Assembly: GCA_024653405.1 (NCBI GenBank)
Contig: JANLGB010000039.1
Coordinates: 1-6,327, forward strand
Origin: Candidatus Saccharicenans sp.
GTDB lineage: Bacteria; Acidobacteriota; Aminicenantia; Aminicenantales; Saccharicenantaceae
DNA: 6,327 nt
Direction: 5' to 3'
Shown: positions 1-5,580 of the stretch, one piece after another
Position numbering within the stretch: the first letter of the stretch is position 1
How the letters are laid out: each line of letters starts with the position of its first letter
The notes under the pieces: generated by a model
Told to the model about the DNA's origin: nothing
Seen by the model: only the letters and a program-made list of their open reading frames with translations
The model's database searches: none
Program-made: the position numbers and the translations under genes

Positions 1-1139
1 CCCGGTTGGTTGCGGCCAGAGCTTCTTTTTTCCTGAGCATCAGAGAAGCTTTGATGAAGTCATCAAGGTCGCCGTCCAGAATCCGGTCGACATCTCCGGT
101 TTCCAGCCTGGTCCTGAGGTCCTTGATCATTTTGTAAGGATGCAGGACGTAAGAGCGGATCTGGTTACCCCAGGCAATGTCCGATTTCAGGTCCTCCAGC
201 TTGTCGATTTTTTCCAGCTTCTTCTTCCGCTCGAGCTCGTACAGGCGAGCCTTGAGCAGTTTCATGGCCCGGGCCTTGTTCTGGTGTTGCGACCGCTCAT
301 TCTGGCACTGGACGACGATGCCGGTCGGTAGGTGAGTGATCCGGACGGCTGAATCAGTACGGTTGACGTGCTGTCCGCCCTTGCCCGAGGCCCGGTAGGT
401 ATCGATTTTCAGGTCGTCGGGGTTGATTTCTATTTCAATGTCTTCATCGATTTCCGGGTAGATAAAAACGGCCGCGAACGAGGTGTGACGCCGCTTGTTA
501 GCGTCAAAGGGTGAAATCCGGACCAGGCGGTGGACTCCCGATTCCTGGCTCAATAGGCCGAAGGCATAATCGCCCTCCACCCGGATAGTGGCGCTTTTCA
601 GTCCGGCTTCTTCACCCGGCTGGAAATCTATGACCTCGGTCTTAAAGCCTTTCCTCTCGGCGAAGCGCAGGTACATGCGGAAGAGCATCTGGGCCCAGTC
701 CTGGGACTCGGTCCCGCCGGCTCCGGGATGGATGGTCAGAATGGCATTTCGGGAATCATCCTCGTCAAAAAACAAAGTCCGCAGTTCAGCTTCTTGGAGT
801 TCCTGCTCAAAAGCCCGAAGGGCCCGGCTTAACTCATCCAGAACTTTCTCGCCTTCCTCAGCCAGTTCCAGCAGGACTTCAATCTCTTCCCGGTCATTTT
901 TCAGCTTCTGGTAGAATTGCAGGTCTTTTTCCAGCTGTTTCTTTCTCTGCTGCAGGGATTGAAATTTTTTCTGGTCGCTCCAGGTTTCGGGGTTGGCTAA
1001 CTGGGAGTTGATGGTTTCTAATTCTTTTATCTTGTGGTCCAGGTCAAAGAAAACCTCGGACTTCTTCCAGTTTTGCAAAAAGGCCGGTCGCTTTTTCCCG
1101 GCTCGCAGACAGCTTTTCTAACCATCCGGTCTCGTTCAC
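1..1139 (-). CDS. prfB: Peptide chain release factor 2 (RF2), programmed +1 frameshift, 3' end cut by window
   Basis: RF2 recognises UGA and UAA stop codons in the ribosomal A site and triggers peptide release. The reading starts at a GTG (1139-1137) placed 8 nt after an AGGAG Shine-Dalgarno. It runs 31 codons to an in-frame TGA (1046-1044) and continues in the +1 frame to the window edge. The shifted frame holds all class-I factor hallmarks: a helical N-terminal domain, the HPGAGGTESQDWA block near residue 140, the codon-recognition tripeptide Ser-Pro-Phe at 209-211 (specific to RF2; RF1 has PxT), and the catalytic Gly-Gly-Gln at 254-256 that reaches the peptidyl-transferase centre. The residue equivalent to E. 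coli 246 is Ala. The C-terminus (DGDLDDFIKASL) is reached inside the window, but about a dozen residues follow with no stop, so the protein is slightly longer than the usual ~365 aa. Position 1 is not a real gene end. Confidence 0.97.
1043..1057 (-). promoter_or_regulatory. prfB: prfB programmed +1 ribosomal frameshift site
   Basis: On the minus strand the zero frame reads CGA GGT TTT CTT TGA C. The elements match the known RF2 autoregulatory site: a slippery CTT codon (1049-1047), an in-frame TGA followed by C (1046-1043), and a Shine-Dalgarno-like GAGG (1057-1054) four bases upstream of CTT. When RF2 is scarce the ribosome pauses at TGA, slips to CTT-T and continues as Leu-Asp-Leu-Asp. When RF2 is plentiful it terminates, giving a 31-residue peptide. 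The reading frame on both sides is clearly RF2-like, so this is not a sequencing error. The internal Shine-Dalgarno is shorter than the AGGGGG of E. coli. Confidence 0.95.
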
Positions 1140-1161
1140 CTTAATTTCTCCTGACAGAGGC

Positions 1162-1190
1162 AAGATAGAGGAGAAATGGCTTTCTGTCAA
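1162..1190 (-). promoter_or_regulatory. Candidate sigma-70 promoter of prfB
   Basis: The minus strand shows TTGACA (1190-1185), a 17-bp spacer, and TATCTT (1167-1162), that is a perfect -35 box and a 4/6 match to the -10 box at ideal spacing. Transcription would start near 1155, giving a leader of about 16 nt that holds the AGGAG ribosome binding site (1152-1148) before the GTG at 1139. It lies between the hairpin that ends the upstream operon and prfB, which suggests prfB is transcribed independently. No mapping data support it. Confidence 0.65.
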
Positions 1191-1200
1191 GATGGGTCGG

Positions 1201-1242
1201 GAGAATAAACCGGCCGGAAAGCTCTCTTCCTTCCGGCCGGTT
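1201..1242 (-). terminator. Rho-independent terminator of the nfeD-slipin-SPOR operon
   Basis: A perfect 12-bp inverted repeat (arms 1242-1231 and 1219-1208, AACCGGCCGGAA and its complement) encloses an 11-nt loop and starts 18 nt after the SPOR gene stop codon. On the minus strand the stem runs into TTTATTCTC, a moderate U-rich tail. The plus-strand side has no T run, so the terminator works in the direction of the operon. The stem is strong and the tail imperfect, so some read-through into prfB is possible. Confidence 0.65.
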
Positions 1243-1260
1243 AAGATCCATTGCAGAAAC

Positions 1261-1893
1261 TTATTGCTGGACGATAAAGAAACCCGGGTTGCGGGCCGAC
1301 CGGCTGACCCGTTCGGACAGGGCTTTCTGGGCTTCCTCCCGTGTTTTGTAACCACCTAGCCACACCCGGTAAAGTGGTTTCCGGTCCCTGGCGAAAGGTT
1401 CCTTGACCACCGCGGTATATCCCTGCTTCCGGTATTTTTCCGCTTCCAGTCTGGCGCTCGGTCGGTCGTTGAAAGCTCCCACCTGGATATAGAAAGTGCC
1501 AGAAGGTGTAGCTGCCGGTCTGGGAGAAGTGGTAGTGGTTTTCGGCGGCGAAGTAGTTGCCTGAGAAGTCGAGGGCTGGCTGCCGGAAGAAGCCGGTTTA
1601 CTGGCCGCTTGTTCAGCCGAACGGCTGGCCGTCTGGGCTGGGGTTTCGGTCGTGGTTTCAGCCGGCTGGCTGGAAACGGTCCCGGTTGCTTCTTCCGCCG
1701 GCGGGACGGCCACCGGAGCGCTGACCGTTTCTTCGGCTTTCTGGGCAGTCATGGTCCTGACCACCAGGTCAGCCTGTTTCTTGCCCACCTGGACGCCGAT
1801 GAAGAAAATGACCGCGCCCAGCAGGATGATGCCCAGGATGATAACCACCAGGACGGTTGATGATACCTGTACTTCCCTGTAATCTCTCACCAT
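1261..1893 (-). CDS. Single-pass membrane protein with C-terminal SPOR domain
   Basis: The 210-aa protein has a short cytoplasmic N-terminus, one transmembrane helix at about residues 13-36 (VLVVIILGIILLGAVIFF core), a long low-complexity Ala/Thr/Ser/Pro linker at about 55-130, and a SPOR domain at about 132-210. The domain shows the typical TFYIQVGAF opening strand, a helix with SARLEAEKYRKQGY, and the YRVWLGGYKTREEAQKAL second repeat. SPOR domains bind denuded, amidase-trimmed peptidoglycan and often localise to the division septum (FtsN, DedD, RlpA and others); the layout matches an FtsN/DedD-like inner-membrane protein with a periplasmic SPOR domain. It is the last gene of the nfeD operon, 8 nt after the slipin. 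Its Shine-Dalgarno lies within the slipin 3' end, suggesting coupled translation. The exact cellular role cannot be told from sequence, and no enzymatic domain is visible. Confidence 0.9.
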   Translation of the reverse strand: MVRDYREVQVSSTVLVVIILGIILLGAVIFFIGVQVGKKQADLVVRTMTAQKAEETVSAPVAVPPAEEATGTVSSQPAETTTETPAQTASRSAEQAASKPASSGSQPSTSQATTSPPKTTTTSPRPAATPSGTFYIQVGAFNDRPSARLEAEKYRKQGYTAVVKEPFARDRKPLYRVWLGGYKTREEAQKALSERVSRSARNPGFFIVQQ

Positions 1894-1901
1894 TGCTGCT
1901 A

Positions 1902-2660
1902 CTACTTCTCCTTTGATTTATCCATGGAAAAGGCCCTGAGAATTTCGAGAGGCAGCGGGAAGATGATGGTGGAATTCTTCTCGGTGGCGATTTCAGTCAG
2001 GGTGCCCAGGAAACGCAGCATGATGGTCTGGGGATTCTGGGAAATGATCTCAGCCGCCTGGGCCAGCTTGGTCGAAGACTGGAATTCGCCATCGGCATGG
2101 ATGACTTTGGCCCGCCTTTCTCTTTCGGCTTCGGCCTGCCTGGCGATGGCCCTGATCATGGTTTCCGGCAGGTCGATGTGCTTGATTTCCACCAGTTGCA
2201 CCTTGATACCCCAGGGGTCGGTATGCTGGTCGATTATTTCCTGGAGTTGAGCGTTTAGCTTTTCTCTTTCCGACAGCAGCTCATCCAGTTCCACCTGGCC
2301 CAGAACGCTCCTCAGGGTGGTCTGGGAGAGCTGAGAGGTGGCATAAAGATAATCCTGGACTTCCAGCACCGCCTTGAGCGGGTCCATCACCCGGAAATAA
2401 AGGACGGCGTTGACCTTGACTGAAACATTATCCTTGGTGATAACGTCCTGGGGAGGAATATCCATAACGATCAGTCTCAGACTGATGCGGACCATGCGGT
2501 CGATCGGAGCAAAAACGAAAATTAATCCCGGCCCCTTGGGGCGCGACAGAACCCGGCCCAGGCGGAAGATGACACCCCGTTCATATTCCTTCAGTATCTT
2601 GATGCAGTTTAAAAGATAAAGCACGACGATGGTCACCACGATGACTGGAAAAGTAATCAT
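1902..2660 (-). CDS. Slipin / prokaryotic stomatin (SPFH, band 7 family)
   Basis: The 252-aa protein begins with a hydrophobic membrane segment (residues 2-19) followed by a typical slipin core: [13 protein letters not shown] (25-37), [14 protein letters not shown] (43-56), [15 protein letters not shown] (77-91), [20 protein letters not shown] (103-122) and an Ala/Glu/Arg-rich coiled coil at about 168-190. Slipins oligomerise on the inner membrane into microdomain scaffolds and act with NfeD proteases. The length is normal for the family. The ATG follows an excellent AAAGGAGG site 6 nt upstream. The gene starts 36 nt after nfeD, the standard nfeD-slipin arrangement. Near the C-terminus a hydrophobic stretch at 231-240 ([10 protein letters not shown]) corresponds in position to the segment cleaved by the partner protease in the archaeal PH1510/PH1511 pair, so this slipin is a plausible substrate as well as scaffold (inference). 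Confidence 0.96.
   Translation of the reverse strand: MITFPVIVVTIVVLYLLNCIKILKEYERGVIFRLGRVLSRPKGPGLIFVFAPIDRMVRISLRLIVMDIPPQDVITKDNVSVKVNAVLYFRVMDPLKAVLEVQDYLYATSQLSQTTLRSVLGQVELDELLSEREKLNAQLQEIIDQHTDPWGIKVQLVEIKHIDLPETMIRAIARQAEAERERRAKVIHADGEFQSSTKLAQAAEIISQNPQTIMLRFLGTLTEIATEKNSTIIFPLPLEILRAFSMDKSKEK
1908..1913 (-). promoter_or_regulatory. Ribosome binding site for the SPOR gene inside the slipin 3' end
   Basis: AAGGAG on the minus strand encodes part of the last Lys-Glu-Lys codons of the slipin and lies 14 nt before the SPOR ATG (1893). This spacing is longer than the optimum, and no better start with a closer site exists. The arrangement fits translation coupled to slipin termination (stop at 1904-1902). 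Confidence 0.6.
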
Positions 2661-2696
2661 TTCAGACCTCCTTTCTGCGGACAGGTTGCCCTGCCC

Positions 2697-3986
2697 TTAT
2701 ATCTTTTTAACCTTCAGAGTCAGGTTATTCTTGACTTCCAGGACCTGGATGCGGTCGCCCCGGTTGATGGGTTCGTCAGCTACAGCCCACCAGATTTCGC
2801 CGTGGACAAAGACCTTGCCTTGCTGGTCGAAGGAAGTAAGGGCCCGGCCTATTTCTCCCACCATGCCTTCCCTCCCAGTGATGGTTCTCTTGGTGTGGGC
2901 TTTGATCACCAGGTAAACCAGGAAGATGAAGACCAGCGAAACTCCCAGGGCTACCGGGATGATGTATTTCAGGCTCGGCCGCAGCTCGGGAATGGGCGAG
3001 CGGATTAACATGATTGAACCCAGAAGCAGAGAGACTATACCACCCATGGTCAAGGCTCCATAACTATGAACTTTAACTTCCAGGACGAACAGCACCGTGC
3101 CCAGGATGATCAGTAACAGACCAACGTAATTGACGGGAAGAATCTGGAAGGAAAAGAAGGCCAGCAGCAGGCTGATTCCGCCCAGCACGCCCGGCAGGAT
3201 GGCTCCAGGATTGGCAAATTCAAAATACAGGCCCAGCAGCCCGATCATCAGCAGGATGTAAGCTAGGTTGGGGTTGGCGATGGCCATCAGCAATTTTTGC
3301 CGGAAGGTCAGCGGCACCTCCAGCAGCTCTTCGTCCGTAAGCTTCAATTCTTCCAGCCGGCCGTCAAACCTCCGGAGCTGGCGGCCATTCAGGGCCTGGA
3401 TGAGCTCGCTTTCGGAATTAACTACCAGGTCGATGACCCGTCCCTTCAGGGCTTCCTGCTCGGTGTAGCTCAGGCTCTGCCGGACGGCATCCTCGGCCAT
3501 CTTGACATTGCGCCCCCTCTTTTCGGCCAGAGTCCTGATGTAAGCCGCGGCGTCATGGGTCACCTTTTCTTCCATGGTCTTGTCGGGCTGGCTTTCCCCG
3601 GTGGGCCCGATGCTGACCGGATGGGCGGCTCCGGTGCTGGTGCCGGGGGCCATGGCAAAAACGTCGCAGGCCACAGCTATGAAAAATCCGGCCGAGGCGG
3701 CCCTGGCTCCAGCCGGGCTGACATAAGCCACCACCGGAACGGGGGAATTGACTATTCCTTCTATTATTTCCCGCATCGACGAATCGAGGCCACCGGGGGT
3801 GTTCAACTTGATGATCAGCAACCGGGCCTGCTCTTCTCGGGCTTTCTCCAGAGTCTTGAGGATGATTTCGGCCGTCACCGGGTGGATGGGAGCGTTGATG
3901 GTGACGGTTAAAATCCGGGCCGGCAGCTGGTTGCCAGCGGCCAAGAAAATAAGAAGAAACAGGAGCCAAGCAGGAATCTTTCTCAT
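2697..3986 (-). CDS. nfeD: NfeD family membrane serine protease (long form, ClpP-class domain)
   Basis: The 429-aa protein has a signal peptide (MRKIPAWLLFLLIFLAAG), then a periplasmic ClpP/crotonase-fold protease domain (about 25-200), several transmembrane helices (about 241-257, 262-280, 287-303, 311-328, 341-362) and a soluble C-terminal OB-fold NfeD domain (372-429). The predicted catalytic dyad is Ser98 in GARAAS98AG and Lys141 in MEEK141VTHDAAAY, matching Ser97/Lys138 of archaeal PH1510. The oxyanion glycines in NTPGG (62-66) are present, so it looks active. The partner is the slipin encoded directly downstream. I chose the ATG at 3986: the frame extends 8 codons upstream to a TTG at 4010, but that region contains the -10 box and the signal peptide begins at the ATG. 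No Shine-Dalgarno precedes the ATG. 'NfeD' is a family name only; no role in nodulation is implied. Confidence 0.95.
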   Translation of the reverse strand: MRKIPAWLLFLLIFLAAGNQLPARILTVTINAPIHPVTAEIILKTLEKAREEQARLLIIKLNTPGGLDSSMREIIEGIVNSPVPVVAYVSPAGARAASAGFFIAVACDVFAMAPGTSTGAAHPVSIGPTGESQPDKTMEEKVTHDAAAYIRTLAEKRGRNVKMAEDAVRQSLSYTEQEALKGRVIDLVVNSESELIQALNGRQLRRFDGRLEELKLTDEELLEVPLTFRQKLLMAIANPNLAYILLMIGLLGLYFEFANPGAILPGVLGGISLLLAFFSFQILPVNYVGLLLIILGTVLFVLEVKVHSYGALTMGGIVSLLLGSIMLIRSPIPELRPSLKYIIPVALGVSLVFIFLVYLVIKAHTKRTITGREGMVGEIGRALTSFDQQGKVFVHGEIWWAVADEPINRGDRIQVLEVKNNLTLKVKKI

Positions 3987-3995
3987 GGCAAATTC

Positions 3996-4024
3996 ATTAT
4001 AGGAACTCAACCTAACTAAGTCAA
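3996..4024 (-). promoter_or_regulatory. Near-consensus sigma-70 promoter of nfeD, predicted near-leaderless
   Basis: The minus strand carries TTGACT (4024-4019), exactly 17 bp, then a perfect TATAAT (4001-3996). The run upstream of the -35 box (about 4025-4045) is almost pure A/T and resembles an UP element. The -10 box ends 9 bp before the nfeD ATG at 3986, so transcription should begin about 2-4 nt before the start codon. This fits the lack of a Shine-Dalgarno there and predicts a leaderless or nearly leaderless message. Confidence 0.8.
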
Positions 4025-4031
4025 TTTATTA

Positions 4032-4081
4032 ATTTTATTAAACTACCACCCCCAGCTTGACATTTTCATTTTAATAAACTA
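4032..4081. repeat. 14-bp direct repeat in the nfeD/HU divergent control region
   Basis: ATTTTATTAAACTA (4032-4045) and ATTTTAATAAACTA (4068-4081) agree at 13 of 14 positions and start 36 bp apart. One copy lies just upstream of the nfeD -35 box; the other covers the spacer and edge of the candidate -10 box of the HU/IHF gene. This could be a shared operator, or an autoregulatory HU/IHF target. The region is AT-rich, so chance similarity is a real alternative. Confidence 0.45.
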
Positions 4082-4085
4082 ATTT
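4057..4085 (+). promoter_or_regulatory. Candidate promoter of the HU/IHF gene
   Basis: A perfect TTGACA (4057-4062) is followed after 17 bp by TAATTT (4080-4085), a weak 3/6 match to the -10 box. Transcription would start near 4092, giving a leader of about 37 nt with the AAGGAG site. A weak -10 would suit a gene that needs an activator or is tightly controlled. The -10 assignment is uncertain. Confidence 0.45.
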
Positions 4086-4115
4086 TAGTCTATTAATTTC
4101 CTGATGCTGGTTATT

Positions 4116-4121
4116 AAGGAG
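4116..4121 (+). promoter_or_regulatory. Ribosome binding site deciding the HU/IHF start
   Basis: AAGGAG lies 7 nt before the ATG at 4129 but only 4 nt before the in-frame TTG at 4126. The spacing favours the ATG, removing one residue from the longest frame and giving MIKNDLANLL, which aligns with the N-terminus of HU/IHF proteins. Confidence 0.85.
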
Positions 4122-4128
4122 ACCGTTG

Positions 4129-4416
4129 ATGATTAAGAATGACCTGGCCAACCTGCTGGAAAGAAAAACTCATTTCAGCCGGGCCAAGGCTGTCCTGACG
4201 GTGGAAACCATCCTGGAAACCATGAAGAAAGCCCTGCTGGCCGGGGAAAAAATAGAAATCAGGGGATTTGGCAGTTTCAAAGTGGTGCCCAAAAAATCCG
4301 GCTTCGGCCGTGATATCAGACGCAACCGGCAGATTCCGATCTCCGGCGGCCGGCGGGTCAAGTTCCGCCCCGGTCAGGATTTCAAGAAACAGTTAAAGGG
4401 TCAATCAATAGAATAA
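4129..4416 (+). CDS. HU/IHF family nucleoid DNA-binding protein (IHF-beta-like), atypical arm tip
   Basis: The 95-aa protein has the usual length and fold order: two N-terminal helices (about 3-38), the signature EKIEIRGFGSFKV (40-52), a beta-arm (about 53-75) and a C-terminal FRPGQDFKKQL helix. IEIRGFGSF resembles IHF-beta more than HU. Such proteins bend DNA and shape the nucleoid as dimers. The arm tip is unusual: an ungapped alignment puts Arg61-Asp62-Ile63-Arg64-Arg65-Asn66-Arg67 where HU and IHF normally have R-N-P-x-T-G, so Pro63, which intercalates between base pairs, is Ile here. The tip is also more basic. It is transcribed divergently from nfeD and ends in its own terminator. Whether it forms a homodimer or needs another subunit cannot be told here. 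Confidence 0.95.
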   Translation: MIKNDLANLLERKTHFSRAKAVLTVETILETMKKALLAGEKIEIRGFGSFKVVPKKSGFGRDIRRNRQIPISGGRRVKFRPGQDFKKQLKGQSIE

Positions 4417-4458
4417 GTTTAGACCTCGGTCTGGGTTCCTTCAATAAACCCCGCTAAT

Positions 4459-4490
4459 CCTGAAGTTCCAACCGGCTTCAGGTTTTCCCT
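4459..4490 (+). terminator. Rho-independent terminator after the HU/IHF gene
   Basis: CCTGAAG (4459-4465) pairs with CTTCAGG (4476-4482) around a 10-nt loop and is followed by TTTTCCCTTCTT. It begins 42 nt after the HU/IHF stop. The T run is present only on the plus-strand side, so it serves the plus-strand gene. The same hairpin lies just beyond the convergent coaE gene but has no T tail in that direction. A second small hairpin, GGGTT (4433-4437) with AACCC (4447-4451), lies in the same gap. Confidence 0.6.
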
Positions 4491-4510
4491 TCTTCTGCCC
4501 CAGTCAGGTT

Positions 4511-5140
4511 TCAGCTCAGAAGTCCTGATTTTTTGAGCAGCAGGTCCTGGTAGAGATTAAGGTAAACCTGTTCAGTCTGTTCTACCGTTTCTTCCAGGCT
4601 GCCCGAGGTGTCGATCAGATAGTGGGCATATGGTATTTTCTGTTCATCCGGCAGCTGGGCCCTTATTTTTTCCAGAGCCTGCTCCCGGGTTATCCCGTTT
4701 CTCCGGCACAGTCTTTCCAGCTGGACTTCTGGCCGGCAGTGAGTAAGGATAATCCGGTCGTAGAAGTGATAATAACCCGACTCTATGACCAGGGCTGCTT
4801 CAGTGAGGTAGATGTCATAGCCCCCTGTTTCTTCCAGCCGGCTTATGGTCTGCTTGATTTTTTCCAGGATCCGGGGGTGGGTCAGGCGGTTGAGAAAAAA
4901 GCGTTCTTCTTCTTCCCGAAAGATGATTTCACCTAGTTTCTGGCGGTTGATCGAGCGGTCTTCCTGAAGAATGCCGGGACCGAAATGCTGCAGCAGCTCC
5001 TGCCAGATTTCACCACCGGGAGACATTAATTCGTGAGCTATCAGGTCGGCGTTTTGAACGTAACAGCCTTTCTGGCTCAGGATTCTGGCCACCACAGATT
5101 TACCGGTAGCAATACCTCCGGTCAGGGCGGCAATCAGCAC
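4511..5140 (-). CDS. coaE: Dephospho-CoA kinase
   Basis: CoaE phosphorylates the 3'-hydroxyl of the ribose of dephospho-CoA with ATP, the last step of coenzyme A synthesis, in the cytoplasm. The 209-aa length is typical. The P-loop is TGGIATGKS (7-15). The NADLIAHEL segment (30-38) contains Asp32, equivalent to the E. coli catalytic Asp33. LTHPRI (85-90) and the YDIYLTEAALVIESGYY region (107-123) correspond to the conserved HPLI and VPLLxE blocks, with the lid arginines in LERLCRRNGITREQAL (140-155). The first Asp of the usual D-A-D motif is Asn30 here. The start is a GTG with AAGGA 5 nt upstream. It is the last gene of a three-gene operon, 21 nt after the PilZ gene, and converges on the HU/IHF gene. 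Promoters inside PilZ were not seen. Confidence 0.96.
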   Translation of the reverse strand: MLIAALTGGIATGKSVVARILSQKGCYVQNADLIAHELMSPGGEIWQELLQHFGPGILQEDRSINRQKLGEIIFREEEERFFLNRLTHPRILEKIKQTISRLEETGGYDIYLTEAALVIESGYYHFYDRIILTHCRPEVQLERLCRRNGITREQALEKIRAQLPDEQKIPYAHYLIDTSGSLEETVEQTEQVYLNLYQDLLLKKSGLLS

Positions 5141-5161
5141 TTTATTCCTTCGGGCGGCGGT

Positions 5162-5560
5162 TCAGTCTTCCACCTGGAAGCGGTAATCCTTGAACCTGAC
5201 CGCCACTCCCTGCTTTCTTCCCTTTGCCCCCTTCTTTTCCAGCCGGACAGTGACTCCGTCCAGGCAGAGTTTAATTTTCTGGCCCTCAGTCAACTCGGGC
5301 GGCAGTTCTATGGCCAGGCTAACCTTGGATCCGACTACCAGGCTGCTATCGAGGGTGAAGTAGGCGCCGGTTGAAGAAATGTTTTCCAGCACGGTCTTTT
5401 CCCTGAACTGCTTTCCCTGGGGCAACTGGCCCTCGATCTCGGCCGGCAACGGCAGGTCGAACCTCCATTCCCGGCGGCGGTTGACATCGATCGGGGTCTT
5501 GGCCTGCTTTTTGGCCGTGACTTTTTTCTTTCCGGTCTTGGCTTTGGTTTTTTCCACCAT
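5162..5560 (-). CDS. PilZ domain protein with Lys-rich N-terminal tail
   Basis: The 132-aa protein has a strongly basic Lys/Thr/Ala tail (residues 1-25) followed by a single PilZ domain. Both cyclic-di-GMP contact motifs are present: RxxxR as Arg29-Arg-Glu-Trp-Arg33 and [D/N]xSxxG as Asn60-Ile-Ser62-Ser-Thr-Gly65. Beta strands follow (AYFTL, KVSLAIELP, GVAVRF). It should therefore bind cyclic di-GMP, though the output is unknown; single-domain PilZ proteins often act by binding partner proteins in motility, polysaccharide secretion or transcription. The ATG follows GAGGG by 5 nt. It sits 20 nt after the LuxR-type regulator and 21 nt before coaE, so the three are almost certainly co-transcribed. 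No membrane segment or second domain is visible. Confidence 0.88.
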   Translation of the reverse strand: MVEKTKAKTGKKKVTAKKQAKTPIDVNRRREWRFDLPLPAEIEGQLPQGKQFREKTVLENISSTGAYFTLDSSLVVGSKVSLAIELPPELTEGQKIKLCLDGVTVRLEKKGAKGRKQGVAVRFKDYRFQVED

Positions 5561-5580
5561 ATTAACCCTCTTTGCTCTTC

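Noticed and set aside
588..914. Plus-strand Ser-rich frame inside prfB
   Set aside because: It is antisense to conserved RF2 coding sequence and its Ser-rich composition is typical of a reverse-strand shadow.
1151..1190. Inverted TGACAG / CTGTCA pair flanking the prfB promoter
   Set aside because: Six-base arms separated by about 26 bp overlap the -35 hexamer itself; too short to support an operator claim.
1044..1355. 103-codon minus-strand frame from inside the SPOR gene to 1044
   Set aside because: Only its last 31 codons are real, as the zero-frame leader of prfB starting at GTG 1139. The upstream part crosses the terminator and an off-frame section of the SPOR gene.
3297..3911. Long open frame on the plus strand inside nfeD (204 codons)
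   Set aside because: It is antisense to a clearly conserved NfeD coding region, has no ribosome binding site or recognisable domain, and reflects the GC-rich codon pattern of the real gene.
3553..3969. 138-codon minus-strand frame overlapping the nfeD protease domain
   Set aside because: It lies in another frame of the same strand as nfeD, is rich in Arg/His/Gly/Pro typical of an off-frame reading, and has no domain.
3984..4010. TTG start at 4010 for nfeD
   Set aside because: It would add 8 residues before a good signal peptide, lies within the promoter spacer upstream of the likely transcription start, and has no well-placed Shine-Dalgarno.
4421..4432. AGACCTCGGTCT near-palindrome after the HU/IHF gene
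   Set aside because: The stem is only 5 bp around a 2-nt gap, has no T run, and may be chance; the hairpin at 4459-4482 is the better terminator.
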